Notes: generated by a model not told the origin, from the sequence alone. A stretch of 64,000 nucleotides of DNA from Sindora glabra (GCA_020226215.1 CM035227.1:2907343-2971342), one strand, 5' to 3'. Positions 38,361 through 48,455 are shown, numbered from the stretch's first letter. Numbers and translations: made by a program.

Positions 38361-39130
38361 TATAATTTAAATTGCAAACAACTAATTTTTTATCCGACAC
38401 TCAACGGATTATATTAAATTTTAATTTAATTTAAAATTGAGTTAAGTTGAATTTTTCTTACAAAAATAAAATTTTATTAATATTTCTTGTTATTTATAAA
38501 ATTTAAATTTAAAATTTCATTTAAGGAGATCAATATTTTAATCATTCGAATAAAAAAAATCAATTGCAAACTAGTACTTTTAAATTTTAACTATTTGCGT
38601 TGCAAAAACATAACTCCTTAAACTATAGAAATATGCACGCGATCAACTTAAATTTTTGAAATTTTAATTTAATAAATTTGAAAAAATCGTGCACTAATTT
38701 TATGATTAATTTATACTAAAAAATAAATATTTATCTTTTAAAAAATTAGATGGAATGAAACATTTACAACTTCCTTGAAGCTTGGACATTTACAAAATGT
38801 AAATTTTAGATATGAAAATTATATTGAATTAAAATTTTAAATTCTAAACATGAAAATTTTAAATGATAAAAATTCATTTTATTTTATAATATTAATTAAT
38901 CATGTAATACAAGAGTAATTGATTTCATCAATTTTAATGAATAAAAAGAGCTGAACACGTGTAAAGTATAAGAGAATCGGATACACGTTTTATAGTTCAG
39001 AAAGTTACGTCCGAAATAGTTGGGGGAAGATGTGCAATTTACCACTACGCTTGTCTGTCCTGTTTTTTCCAGTACATCCAACTTGAATTTCCGTATTGCC
39101 CATGCTCGTCTGCCGCAAGAGCGGTATGGC
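38361..39130. other. AT-rich intergenic DNA left of the Copia element
   Basis: No gene or clear repeat. A 61-codon - strand frame (38896-39081) is unrecognised. Confidence 0.55.
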
Positions 39131-39135
39131 CATTT
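39131..39135. repeat. Target-site duplication CATTT (left)
   Basis: Identical to 45817-45821 on the other side of the retrotransposon. Five bp is the usual duplication made by Copia integrase, so both element ends are original. Confidence 0.95.
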
Positions 39136-39359
39136 TGTTAGAATTTTTTATAAAGTGAGCTGCTATTAATTAGTAATTTATGATTTAATAAAAATTGATT
39201 GATTAAATATTTAGTTCAATTGTGAAATATGCATGAGACCCATTTAAAATTGTGATTTTAAAGATATGGGCTTAGCACATCTACATAATTTAGTATAGTT
39301 TGGTGATTGTGTAGGTCCAAAAGACTTAGTAATCCTTTTATGGGGAGGATTGCTAGGAT

Positions 39360-39367
39360 TATAAATA
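39360..39367 (+). promoter_or_regulatory. LTR TATA box
   Basis: TATAAATA lies about 225 bp into the LTR and about 30 bp before the pyrimidine-rich TCTTCACTTC, where transcription would begin. The same box is kept in the 3' LTR at 45579-45586. Confidence 0.75.
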
Positions 39368-39498
39368 AGGATTAAGACTAGGTCCTCTCTTCACTTCTCA
39401 TACATACGGTTTCTACTCATTGAGAGCCGCCACCGAAGAGAAGAGCGAAGAGGAAGATCTAGTTGAGAAGAATTCATTAGCTTCCGCTGAATTCGATT

Positions 39499-39517
39499 AT
39501 GGCTACAAATCCATCAG
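39499..39517 (+). pseudogene. Predicted first exon of gag, inside the LTR
   Basis: An ATG opens six codons plus one base and stops exactly at CAG, followed by GTAAGT, a perfect plant splice donor. The reading phase left over (one base) is the phase needed by the gag frame after an acceptor at 41631-41632. I infer that gag translation starts here after splicing. The alternative is that this short frame is a coincidence and gag starts at an ATG within the leader or body. The copy in the 3' LTR (45718-45736) keeps both ATG and donor despite LTR divergence. Confidence 0.6.
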
Positions 39518-40561
39518 GTAAGTAAATTCTAATTTCATATTTATGGTGTTCTAATTATCATACATGAGATCCTAAAATAAATTTAAAAATTCTTACATGT
39601 GGTATCAGAGCTTACATGTATGATATTAGAACCCAGAATAATTAATTATATTTTATATTATTTTGATTGAAGATTTATGATAAAATTTTATATGTATGAT
39701 TCTCAAAATATAATCATACGATCAATTTATAATGTTTGTTTTATAATTTTTTAATGTATCATCATGATTTTTTCATTGAAAAAGATTTTAGATTAAATAT
39801 TCAGTTTATATATATTAGGGTTATTGAATTAAGAAATCCTAATTTATCAATTTTATATGAAATTGTGGGGAAAGCTAACGGGGTATTATTTTAGCATACT
39901 GTTTGAAATTTTTGAATTTTGTTTAGCGTTCTATTTGGAATTTACCCCAAAAAAAAAAATTTTCAATTGATTTCGGGAAGTGCGTGATTTTTCGTTCATC
40001 TAAAGGTTTTAAATAGATCTTGTATAAAGGTTTCAACAAGCATAAAGGGTTTTTTAAATGAATTTTATATATATATAAAGTTTTTTGAAATCTTATTTAG
40101 CGTGCCATATATTTGAATCTGATTTTATATATATATAAGACGTCATATGGTTTACTGTGTTGTACATATATATATGAATCTCGTATATATAAAACGTCAT
40201 ATGCTTCGGTGTGATTCTTGTTTTATATTTTGGTTTGGTGTGCTGCTGCCCATCGTTTATATATGTATAACATGCAGTTTGGATTTTTGTTCACCTCCTG
40301 TGTATATAATTGGACTTTTATATATCTGATTTCTGTCTCAATTGGTGTGTTGTTTGAATTTTCCTTCTTATTAGTTCTCTAGTCAGTTGCATATAAAACA
40401 AATATATGTATATATAGAGAACCTCCCAGGTTTTCTTTGTTTCACGTTGGAATACTTGAGTGATTTTGTTAGTTTTATTCTGTGAGACATTGTATCTGAT
40501 GTATTTAATGAGATTTTGTCTCACGTGGCTTCCTTCAGGTTTTCTTTATTTCACGTGCCGT

Positions 40562-40600
<39 letters not shown>

Positions 40601-41632
40601 TTTCTTTATTTCTTGTCTGGCATGCAATTTATCTCCTTCAGTGAACAGATATATATTGAATTGTGTATATTAATTATTAGTTCCACTCTCGTCCCCCTAG
40701 TGCAGATAAATGACATGTAATCCACAGAATTCCATGCTTAACATTTAGCTTTATAACATATAGCTTTATAAGCCTGGCATGGGTTTAAGTTTAACAACCT
40801 ATTTCACGCATAATAGCGTGAATTGCCTTTTCACACAGAAGGTGTAAATTAATTATATATATTATATAATTAATATTTATTATATATTAATTATATTTTA
40901 AATTAATTAAATAATATTTTCATTAATTATAAAATCATAAAATTTTTTGGAAAAATAGAGTGATATGCTTATCATCTATTAATAATATTCACTTTTCCAT
41001 TTTTTTTCTCTCTCTCGAAGAGTGAATATAATTAGATATTATAATAAGGTTAATTTTTTTTTAAATTTTGTTCAAAATTTTATTATGCAACAATATTTAT
41101 GGGTTCATTGAGATACATTGAGTTTTTAACATCTCATCAGGAGTGACCCATTGTATACATATAGTTGAGTATACAGATTGAGATATTGGATAATTTACTT
41201 TTCCCAATTAAGAAAATTTTTCATTAGTAATTATAAATGCTTGGCTGCCAAAGTGGCTCATTTATAGTGATTAGTAAAATATTTTCTTATTCAGAAATCA
41301 TGGGATAGTACTAGAATTATCTTATATAATCACCTGCCCAAAGGGGGTTATTATGTAAGATAATTTTAGCATTACGACATAAGGCATCATGGATGGAAAT
41401 ATATCAATTTAAAGAGTCTATCTACCTAAAGGGGATGAATTTTTTAAATTGGATATTTTTATATTAGCCTTATGAGGAGAGTACTTACTAGCATGTTATA
41501 TTCTCTGCCCAAAGGGGAGAACATGATGATGCACCTAGACTCTCCAGTTATTATAGCACATCAGGAATCGTTGCTATTTATTTCTTTTAAATTATCCATT
41601 GATTAATTGTTGCATTTTTTTATTTGAAATAG
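39518..41632 (+). other. Predicted leader intron with the PBS inside
   Basis: Donor GTAAGT at 39518 and acceptor GAAATAG ending at 41632 bound 2115 bp holding the LTR end, the primer binding site and a leader without coding content. The sequence before the acceptor is T-rich (TGCATTTTTTTATTTG). The leader has an (AT)16 tract at 40566-40597 and three copies of a TGCCCAAAGGGG-like motif (41335, 41425, 41506). Unspliced RNA would be the genome for reverse transcription, and spliced RNA would serve translation. Frames inside, such as 40460-40720, are low complexity. Confidence 0.55.
39600..39611 (+). other. Primer binding site, initiator tRNA-Met
   Basis: TGGTATCAGAGC begins two bases after the LTR end. 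It is the standard plant Copia site complementary to the 3' end of initiator methionine tRNA, which primes minus-strand synthesis. Confidence 0.95.
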
Positions 41633-42240
41633 TGACTTTTACTGTAAATGGCAATCAAGCTACCATTGAGATCCTACATGGATCTAACTATAAGAGATGG
41701 AATGAAGACCTGAACTTTGCCTTAGTTATGAGTGACATAGACATAGCCTTACGTATTGATCCACCCGTTGCCATCACTATCTAAAGTACTACTAAATAAA
41801 AGAGTTATTTGCCAAGTGGGATAGAGCAAACTATATGTGCTTACATGCTATTAAGACATCTGTCTTTGAGTATCTTCCAAGTGGGTTGGATGAGATTGAG
41901 AATGTTAAATAACTTCATGATGCTGTTAATCAAATATACTAAAAATCTAACAAGTCTGAGGCTAGGAATCTTATGAGTGAGCTGACAAGCATGAAGTATG
42001 ATTTTGTTGGAAATGTTAGAGACTTTATCATGAAAATGGTCCACATCAAAAACAAATTAGCTTCCCATGAAATCACCTTACCTGACAAATTTATTGTTCA
42101 CCATGCCATCAATTCACTTCCTCTTGAGTTCACCCAAATTAAAATTGCTTACAACACCATGAATGAAGTTTGGAGTATCAATGATGTTATATCCAAGTGA
42201 GAAAGAGGCCAAGCTTAGAGTTGAAAATAATGATGAAGTA
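41633..42240 (+). pseudogene. Copia gag body, UBN2-like, broken
   Basis: After the predicted acceptor the frame reads a typical Copia gag start: LHGSNYKRWNED is seen near 41670-41710, matching the family's L-x-G-x-N-Y-x-x-W hallmark. This frame stops at 41784. Gag-like text continues in other frames (EYLPSGLDEIENV, then ARNLMSELTSMKYDF to DVISK at 41973-42200), with in-frame stops in between. The C-terminal CCHC zinc knuckle is absent: within about 40 bp of the end of the recognisable gag, the sequence jumps to the end of the protease region. Gag would form the virus-like particle. Confidence 0.85.
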
Positions 42241-43382
42241 GAAGTTTGTTTTATTGGAACAATAGGTTTAAATTTAGAGTCTGGTTTTGAACTTATTTTG
42301 AAAAATATTTTTTTTATGTGCCCTCCTTTAGGAGAAATTTAATTTCAATTTCTATTTTGGATAAACATGGTTATCATTTTATCATCAAGAATAGAAAAGT
42401 TGATTTGTTTTTAAATTCTAAAATTATAGGTGAATTTAAGCTTGATGATAGTTTATATAGATTGTGCTTGGCCCAAAACAATGAATACAGTACTATGAAT
42501 GTTGAAAACATAGTGTCTAAGAGGACTTTAGTTAGTGAAAAGTCTTTCTTGTTATAGCATAAAAGATTAGGTCGCATCTCAAATGAGAGAATTAATAGAT
42601 TGATAAAAGATGGTTCTTTACCTTTTCTTAAATCCAAAAAAACTTAGACACATGTATTGATTGTATAAAGGGTAAGTTAACTAAGATTAAAAGCAAAGGT
42701 GCCACCCGAAGTTCTGACTTTTTAGAAATTGTACATACTGATATTAGTGGACCACTTACTCCTACTCTATATGGTAATAAATATTTTGTTACCTTTATTG
42801 ATGATTTTTCTCGTTATGGTTATCTTTACCTAATTAAGGAGAAGTCTGATGCTTTAAAAAAAAATTTTAAAATGGAGGTAGAGAAACAATTAGGAAAAGT
42901 TATCAAAATTGTTAAGTCTGATCGAGGTAGTGAATATTATGGTAGATATGACACAACTGGACAGCATATGGGACCATTTGCTAAATACTTACAAGAGAAT
43001 GGGATAATTGCCTAATATACTATGCCTGGTAGTCCTGAGCAAAATGGTGTGGCCGAAAAATGAAATCGCACTCTTAAAGATATGATGAGGAGCATGATGA
43101 GTAGAACCAATCTTCCTGAATCTGTTCGGGGTGAAGCCATGAAATCTGCATTATATATATTGAATAGAGTGCCTAGTAAATCTAGAACAAAAACACTTTT
43201 TGAACTATGGACCAGTAGAAAACCTAGCTTGAACCACTTCTGAGTTTAAGGATATCCTGTAAAAGTTAGAATTTATAATCCTTTTGAAAAGAAAACTAAA
43301 CCTCAATTTACTTGTTAGTACTTTATAGGGTACCCAAACTATTCCAAAAAGATTTACTTAGAAAGAAACAGTAAACTACAAT
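42241..43382 (+). pseudogene. Copia protease tail and integrase, broken
   Basis: The segment begins in the protease C-terminal part. FRRNLISISILDKHGY (42321-42370) is the usual lead-in to integrase, but the DSGA active site lies in the deleted part. The zinc-binding region is degenerate: L-stop-HKRLGRIS at 42551-42580, and a CIDC pair visible after a frameshift near 42640. The catalytic core keeps all three acidic positions: HTDISGP, SDRGSEY and PEQNGVAE. Stops lie at about 43013 and 43060 and in several places after 43240. The frame then reaches GYPNYSKKIYLERN and ends abruptly, so the integrase C-terminus is deleted. Confidence 0.9.
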
Positions 43383-44120
43383 GAGACCCTTCTAACCAAT
43401 GTCATTTAAAAATTCATTTAGAATCATCATGGCCTTAGTAGCACACTATGACTTAGAGTTTCATCAAATGGATGTGAAGACAGCCTTCTTGAATGGGGAT
43501 TTGAGAGAAGAAGTTTATATGGTACAGTCAGAAGGTTTTCAAGAACCTAGAAAAGAACATTTAGTGTGTCGGCTTAAAAAGTCTATTTATGGACTTAAAC
43601 AAGCTTCAAGGCAATGGTATTTTAAAATTTGATTAAGTGATCACTTCCATAGATTTTGAGGAAAATAAAGTTGATCAGTGCATATACCTTAAGATCAGTG
43701 GGAGTAAGTACATTTTTTCTTGTCCTCTATATGAATGATATTTTATTAGCTAGTAATGATAATGGATTGCTGCATAAGACTAAATGATCATTGTCCAAAA
43801 TTTTTTGACATGAAAGATCTTAGAAATGCTTTGTTTGTTCCTGGGATAGAGATCTGTAGAGATCGATCTAAAGGTTTGTTGGGACTTTCACAAAGGTCTT
43901 ACATTAATTGTGTACTTAATAGATTTAATATGCAAAATTACAAGGGTGGGGATGCACCTGTTATAAAAGGTGATAAACTCAGCCTTAATCAATGTCCCAA
44001 GAATGATTTAGAAAGAGAATCTATGAAAAATACACTTTATTCTAGTGCAGTGGGGAGTCTTATATATGCATAAGTCTGTACTAGGCCTAATATTGCATTT
44101 GCAGTGGGAGTTCTTGGTAA
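43383..44120 (+). pseudogene. Copia reverse transcriptase, N-terminally deleted and frameshifted
   Basis: The first recognisable RT residues are FRIIMALVAHYDLEF (43411-43455), then MDVKTAFLNGDLREEVYM and SIYGLKQASRQWYF, all classic Copia RT blocks. The N-terminal third of RT is missing. A stop at 43630 and frameshifts at about 43715 and 43790 split the palm region. The catalytic box reads LYMNDILLAS: the family's YVDD has become YMND, so one catalytic aspartate is lost. The thumb part is open from 43756 to 44073 and stops just before TRPNIAFAV. Confidence 0.9.
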
Positions 44121-44726
44121 GTATCTTTTGATCCTGTTATGGATCATTGGGTTGCTATTAAGAAAGTATTAAGGTACTTACAAAAAAAAAAGGCGAAAGA
44201 TTACATGTTGGTTTATAGAAAAGTTGACAATCTTGAGATTATTGGATATACAGATTCTGACTTTGTTGGCTCTCAGGATGATATGAAATCCACTTCAGGA
44301 TACATTTATACATTAGCTGGAGGAGCTGTATCTTGGAAGAGTGTAAAACAAACACTCTTAGCTTCTTCTACTATGCAAGCTGAGTTTGTTGCGTGTTATG
44401 GAGCAGCTACGCAAGCCATTTGGCTAAAGAATCTTATCTCTGGTCTTCGCATCATTGATTCCATCTCTAATCCACTAAGAATTTATTGTGATAACAAATC
44501 TGTTGTGTTATTTTCCAAAAACAACAAAACTACATGTGGGTCTAAGCATTTGGAAATAAAGTACCTTAAGGTCAGAGATTTTGTGAAAAATGGTGATATT
44601 ACTATAGAGTATATTGATACAAATAACATGATTGCTGATCCTCTGACTAAAGGATTGAGACCTGTAGTTTTTAGCAAACATGTTGAGAGTATGGGTGTCT
44701 TAAGGTCTTTTAATGTATTTTATTAG
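44121..44726 (+). pseudogene. Copia RNase H end of pol, frame still open
   Basis: One continuous frame of 195 codons (44139-44726) covers the RT-RNase H connection and the full RNase H. The acidic residues are present in YTDSDFVG, TMQAEFVA and YCDNKSVV, with the C-terminal H in SKHLEIKY and the usual ending IADPLTKGL. RNase H removes the RNA strand during reverse transcription. It is the only part of pol without stops or frameshifts. I list it as a pseudogene part because it has no own start in known Copia biology and depends on a broken polyprotein. Confidence 0.9.
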
Positions 44727-45342
44727 TGGGAGCATATTTCTTGTGTTTGATACTCTCATGCTATAATTTGTTATGTTAGACATTCTTTTTATAAGATTTT
44801 AATTTCATTGATGATCATCATAAAGTAGATAATCTATGCTATTATATATTCTTGAACATATACTTATAAGTATTGAAATCTTGCTTCTTAAGACTGGTGT
44901 CTGTCTTAAGTATGACTTTGATGTCAAGAAAGTATGTCTTACGGAATGACACTATTAAATGATCTCGAGAATATGAATGAGACATACATATAGTAAATAG
45001 ATTTCTCATCAAGTTTAGAGAAATCATGGAGGACTGATAATGAAAATGGCACGTTTGATCACATTTGATGCTATTTTCTTACTACACAGCCACACTAAAA
45101 TCCATTGTCGATAAAGTCACTAACACTTGTAACCATAGATTGGTCTTATGTCAATAAGGGGCATAAAAGCCGCTATGATTCAGTGTTTGTTAGCTATATT
45201 AGATAGGATTGTTGTGATGTTATCTCAGAGGGCTAAATTATTTTTCTTTGTGGCCACATAAAAATTTTTTCAATCAGTCTGGAGTCTTATTTTCAAAATA
45301 TATTTTTGTTAAAAATCTAATAAAACCCAATTAATATTGCTC
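44727..45342 (+). other. Copia 3' non-coding region
   Basis: About 615 bp between the pol stop and the polypurine tract. No open frame of note; the - strand frame here (44842-45027) has no recognisable motif. This is longer than in many small Copia elements, but nothing like an envelope gene is visible. Confidence 0.7.
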
Positions 45343-45353
45343 AAGTGGGAGAA
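45343..45353 (+). other. Polypurine tract
   Basis: AAGTGGGAGAA directly abuts the TG of the 3' LTR and would prime plus-strand synthesis. AGTGGGAG-type tracts are usual in plant Copia elements. Confidence 0.9.
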
Positions 45354-45816
45354 TGTTAGAATTTTTTTATAAAGTGAGCTGCTATTAATTAGTAATTTGT
45401 GATTTAATAAAAACTGACTAATTAAATATTTAGCCCAATTGTGAGATATGCATGAGACCCATTTAAAATTGTGATCTTAAAGATATGGGCTTAGCACATC
45501 TACATAGTTTAGTGTGGTTTGGCGATTGTGTAGGCCCAAAAGACTTAGTAATCCTTTTATGGGGAGGATTGCTAGGATTATAAATAAGGATTAAGGCTAG
45601 GTCCCTTCTTCACTTCTCATACATACGGTTTCTACCTATTGAGAGCCGCCACCGAAAAGAAGAGCAAAGAGGAAGATCTAATTGAGAAGAATTCATTAGC
45701 TTCCGCTGAATTCGATTATGGTTACAAATCCAACAGGTAAGTAAATTCTAATTTCATATTTATGGTGTTCTAATTATCATACATGAGATCTTAAAATAAA
45801 TTTTAAAATTCTTACA
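45354..45816 (+). repeat. 3' LTR of the Copia element
   Basis: Runs from TGTTAGAA to TCTTACA. It keeps the TATA box (45579-45586) and the ATG with CAG/GTAAGT donor (45718-45742). The coding start differs from the 5' LTR by two base changes. Because a T-rich acceptor lies 25-31 bp outside the element (ending at 45847), transcripts started here could splice into host DNA. Confidence 0.95.
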
Positions 45817-45821
45817 CATTT
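45817..45821. repeat. Target-site duplication CATTT (right)
   Basis: Matches 39131-39135 exactly. Confidence 0.95.
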
Positions 45822-47705
45822 TTTTAATTTTATTTTATTTTATGCAGTAACATAAAGCAAAAATATGATTTCAATATATAATTTTTGGAATATTATCATT
45901 TGCGAAAGTTAAAACACTCATTTTTTTTTTGTCTTAACCCAAAAGAGAACAATTACTTTGATTACCTTTAATGGGATTATCATAAGTAAACAGTTATCTA
46001 AATGGCATGACTATATAATAATTTGAAATATATAATCAATTTTATTGATAACGACTGGAACGTCACTAATTAGGAGATATCGAGGATTCTATTGTTGTTG
46101 AAAAGTAAACCATTCAAAACGACGGCCAATTTTCAACTAGTAATCGCAGTCTGTGCTAGCTCATCTTTTCATAGTCAAAGAGGCAATGGATAGAATCCGA
46201 AGAAACGGTTCAATAAACGTGGAAGGGAATGAGAGGTAATCCGAGCAAAGGAAAATCAATCCAGAATTTACGGGACAGTTTAGTGTACCTGAATTTGATC
46301 GAATATTAAATTAATATTTTTTTAAATATATTATATAGTAATATATTAATAATTAATTTAATAATATATTAATGATTATTGTACCGTTCAGATTTGTCTA
46401 ATCTACTTTAGTTTGAACGAGAGTCCAAACAAATGATTAAAAAGAATATTCGACCGCTAATGCCAAGTTCATCTCAATGCAAAAACATGAAATTTTTAGC
46501 TTTTCAAATGCCGGACACAATTAAATCAAAATAATGCTTAGACACAACTTTAAATATCTACTTGCGGGGGAATCGATTTATAATTTAGACTACTTATTAT
46601 GAGTTCAATATACTTTAATGATTCACTGAATTTAAGTACATGTTCGATTAACCTGTATTGCTTCAATTATTTAACATTATAATTAGCAATTGATCCATTA
46701 ATTATCGTATCAGCTTAATTTTTGCCATCCTATATAAATATAGGTACACATTCTATGAAAAAATTTCTTTATTATCTCATTTTTTATATTATTCTTTCAT
46801 ACTATATTGCTAATTTAATCATCAAAGTAGTCTGAAAAATTTCCAACTACCATCGCCAATTTGTCAAATTTTCAAGTTGGAAAACGACTCGAACAAGCCG
46901 GATATATTATGCTTACCCAAAGATTTAAGTGTAATTTAAATATGAACTTGTTAGTTATATAATTAATATTTTCACAAAATATGATAATTAGCTTTGATCA
47001 TGACTCATATAATTTAAGTGCTATTTAATTCATAAAGAAAGTAAGTTTTTTTTGGAAGTTAAACTTCATTATTCAAAATTGTTTAATTAATAATAAACAA
47101 TTTACACTTTTTAAAAATTAATTTCTTATATTTTATTTAATCTAATTTTAAATTTTTTTAATAATTATTATACCCTTATAAATACAACACAAAAAATTAA
47201 AAATACCAATAAATTTCAATTGTTTCCGATTCTCCATGAAACCATGCTTGAAGTCACTTTTGTATCATGATTTTTCTAAACTTATAATTTCTTATTTTCT
47301 GCTTTACCATAACAAATTCAAATTACAATGATGAATTGTATATAAAAAATTAAAATGACTCGTATATTATATACTTCCTTTGAAACTCATGATGATTATG
47401 TAAAACATATATAACCATAAAAAAAACAAAATCTTATTTTCTAATTTGAAAATAAAAATTTAAATTAATTTAATGAATTGTATATAAAAAGTAAAATTAT
47501 CATATATTATATATTTCTTTCAAAAGCCATAATAATATATAAAACACATATAATCATAAAAATTATAAATTTTCTTTTAATTTATCATAAAAATCAAACT
47601 AACTTAAAGAAAAATTGCTTATAAAGCATATTGACAAGTTTACTGTCTCATTGGGTAACTACTAAGGCTAGCACAATGAAACAGGCAATCGATGATAATG
47701 GGAAA
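45822..47705. other. Intergenic DNA, no gene seen
   Basis: Begins with a T-rich run ending in ATGCAG (45847), a good splice-acceptor-like site. A mixed-composition patch lies at about 46060-46270. No coding frame or clear repeat in the rest. Confidence 0.5.
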
Positions 47706-47942
47706 AAGCCCTTTCGAAGCACCTTTAATGTCTAAATTAGTATACAGCCAAATAGAGTAGCAATAATTAGGAAACATAATCCTCATAGATTAGAATTCGT
47801 ACGTAATTGTTGTAAATATATATATAGCCCTTTCAAAGCATCTTTAATGCCTAAATTAGTATACAACCAAATAGAATAGTAATAATTGGGAAATATAATC
47901 CTTATAGTTTAGAATTTATACTCAATTGCTGTACATGTAATA
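47706..47942 (+). repeat. Twofold tandem duplication, unit about 119 bp
   Basis: AGCCCTTTCGAAGCACCTTT at 47707 and AGCCCTTTCAAAGCATCTTT at 47826 start two copies that agree through CTAAATTAGTATACA, CAAATAGA and ATAATCCT to AATTGTTGTA / AATTGCTGTA. The text AGGAAACATAATCCTCATAG before TATATATATAG recalls promoter parts of plant LTRs, so this may be a fragment of an LTR enhancer-promoter. That is inference only. Confidence 0.75.
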
Positions 47943-48076
47943 GCATGGCTAAAGGTATTACTGTCCACCAATAGAGGCTCTAAATGGTTTGTGTACAACA
48001 TTGTTTATGGTAGGGTAGTAAGGGTAGCGAGAGATAATGAAGTGAGCATTGTCTAGCATTGTATGAGCGTCAGGTG

Positions 48077-48352
48077 GGGATGTTTAATGAGCTTAGCAAA
48101 TTGAATTGAATTAAAGCTTACGTAGACTCAGCTCATTAAGGCCATATTTTAAGCTAGCCTAATTCACACCATAAGCATATCAAATTGATCTATTTTACCT
48201 TAAAAAATAGTTAGTCCACAAATTGATTTAGATCTATGTGGATCTAATTTGCACGAACTTAACCCGTTTAAATCTCTTTTATGGGCTTATTTTTAATAAG
48301 CTTAATTTGTAAAAGTTAATAGATTATTTCACTAAGGCTCATTAAGCACCCT
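48077..48352. mobile_element. hAT-like MITE, about 276 bp
   Basis: Terminal inverted repeats of about 20 bp: GGGATGTTTAATGAGCTTAG at the left, and the reverse complement of the right end reads GGGTGCTTAATGAGCCTTAG. Interior GGATCTAATTTGCACGAACTTAACCCG and repeated TTAAT/CTTAATT words resemble the ends of plant hAT elements. No coding frame, and an 8-bp target duplication was not identified. Confidence 0.5.
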
Positions 48353-48366
48353 TTGTATCAAGTGGT

Positions 48367-48368
<2 letters not shown>

Positions 48369-48455
<87 letters not shown>
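48369..48455. repeat. (TA)43 microsatellite
   Basis: 87 bp of uninterrupted TA, the longest simple repeat of the window. Such tracts are usually hypervariable and hard to sequence, so the length may be an assembly estimate. Confidence 0.95.

Larger units (their letters stand above)
39136..39597 (+). repeat. 5' LTR of the Copia element
   Basis: Runs from TGTTAGAA to TCTTACA and matches 45354-45816 along its full length. It holds the promoter (TATA box at 39360-39367), the C/T-rich region TCTCTTCACTTCTCATAC that probably includes the transcription start, and a short coding start with splice donor near its 3' end. Compared with the 3' LTR it has one T fewer in the poly-T run after TGTTAGAA. Confidence 0.95.
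39136..45816 (+). mobile_element. Ty1/Copia LTR retrotransposon, degenerate, 6.68 kb
   Basis: Complete architecture: 5' LTR, primer binding site for initiator tRNA-Met, leader, gag, protease remnant, integrase, reverse transcriptase, RNase H, polypurine tract and 3' LTR, flanked by a perfect 5-bp duplication. Integrase before reverse transcriptase places it in Copia, not Gypsy. The LTRs differ at about 25 of 462 positions plus one 1-bp indel, counted by eye and mostly transitions. Internal deletions remove the gag zinc knuckle with most of the protease, and the end of integrase with the start of RT. Stops and frameshifts interrupt everything except the RNase H end. It cannot make its own proteins now, though its cis signals are intact. 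Confidence 0.95.

Noticed and set aside
40460..40720. 86-codon frame in the Copia leader
   Set aside because: It crosses the (AT)16 tract and has no similarity to any retrotransposon protein; it lies in the predicted intron.
42374..42637. 87-codon minus-strand frame
   Set aside because: It is the antisense of the protease/integrase lead-in, which is clearly coding on the + strand.
44483..44677. 64-codon minus-strand frame
   Set aside because: Antisense shadow of RNase H.
44727..45342. Envelope-like gene after pol in the Copia element
   Set aside because: No open frame or membrane-protein features in this region on the + strand.
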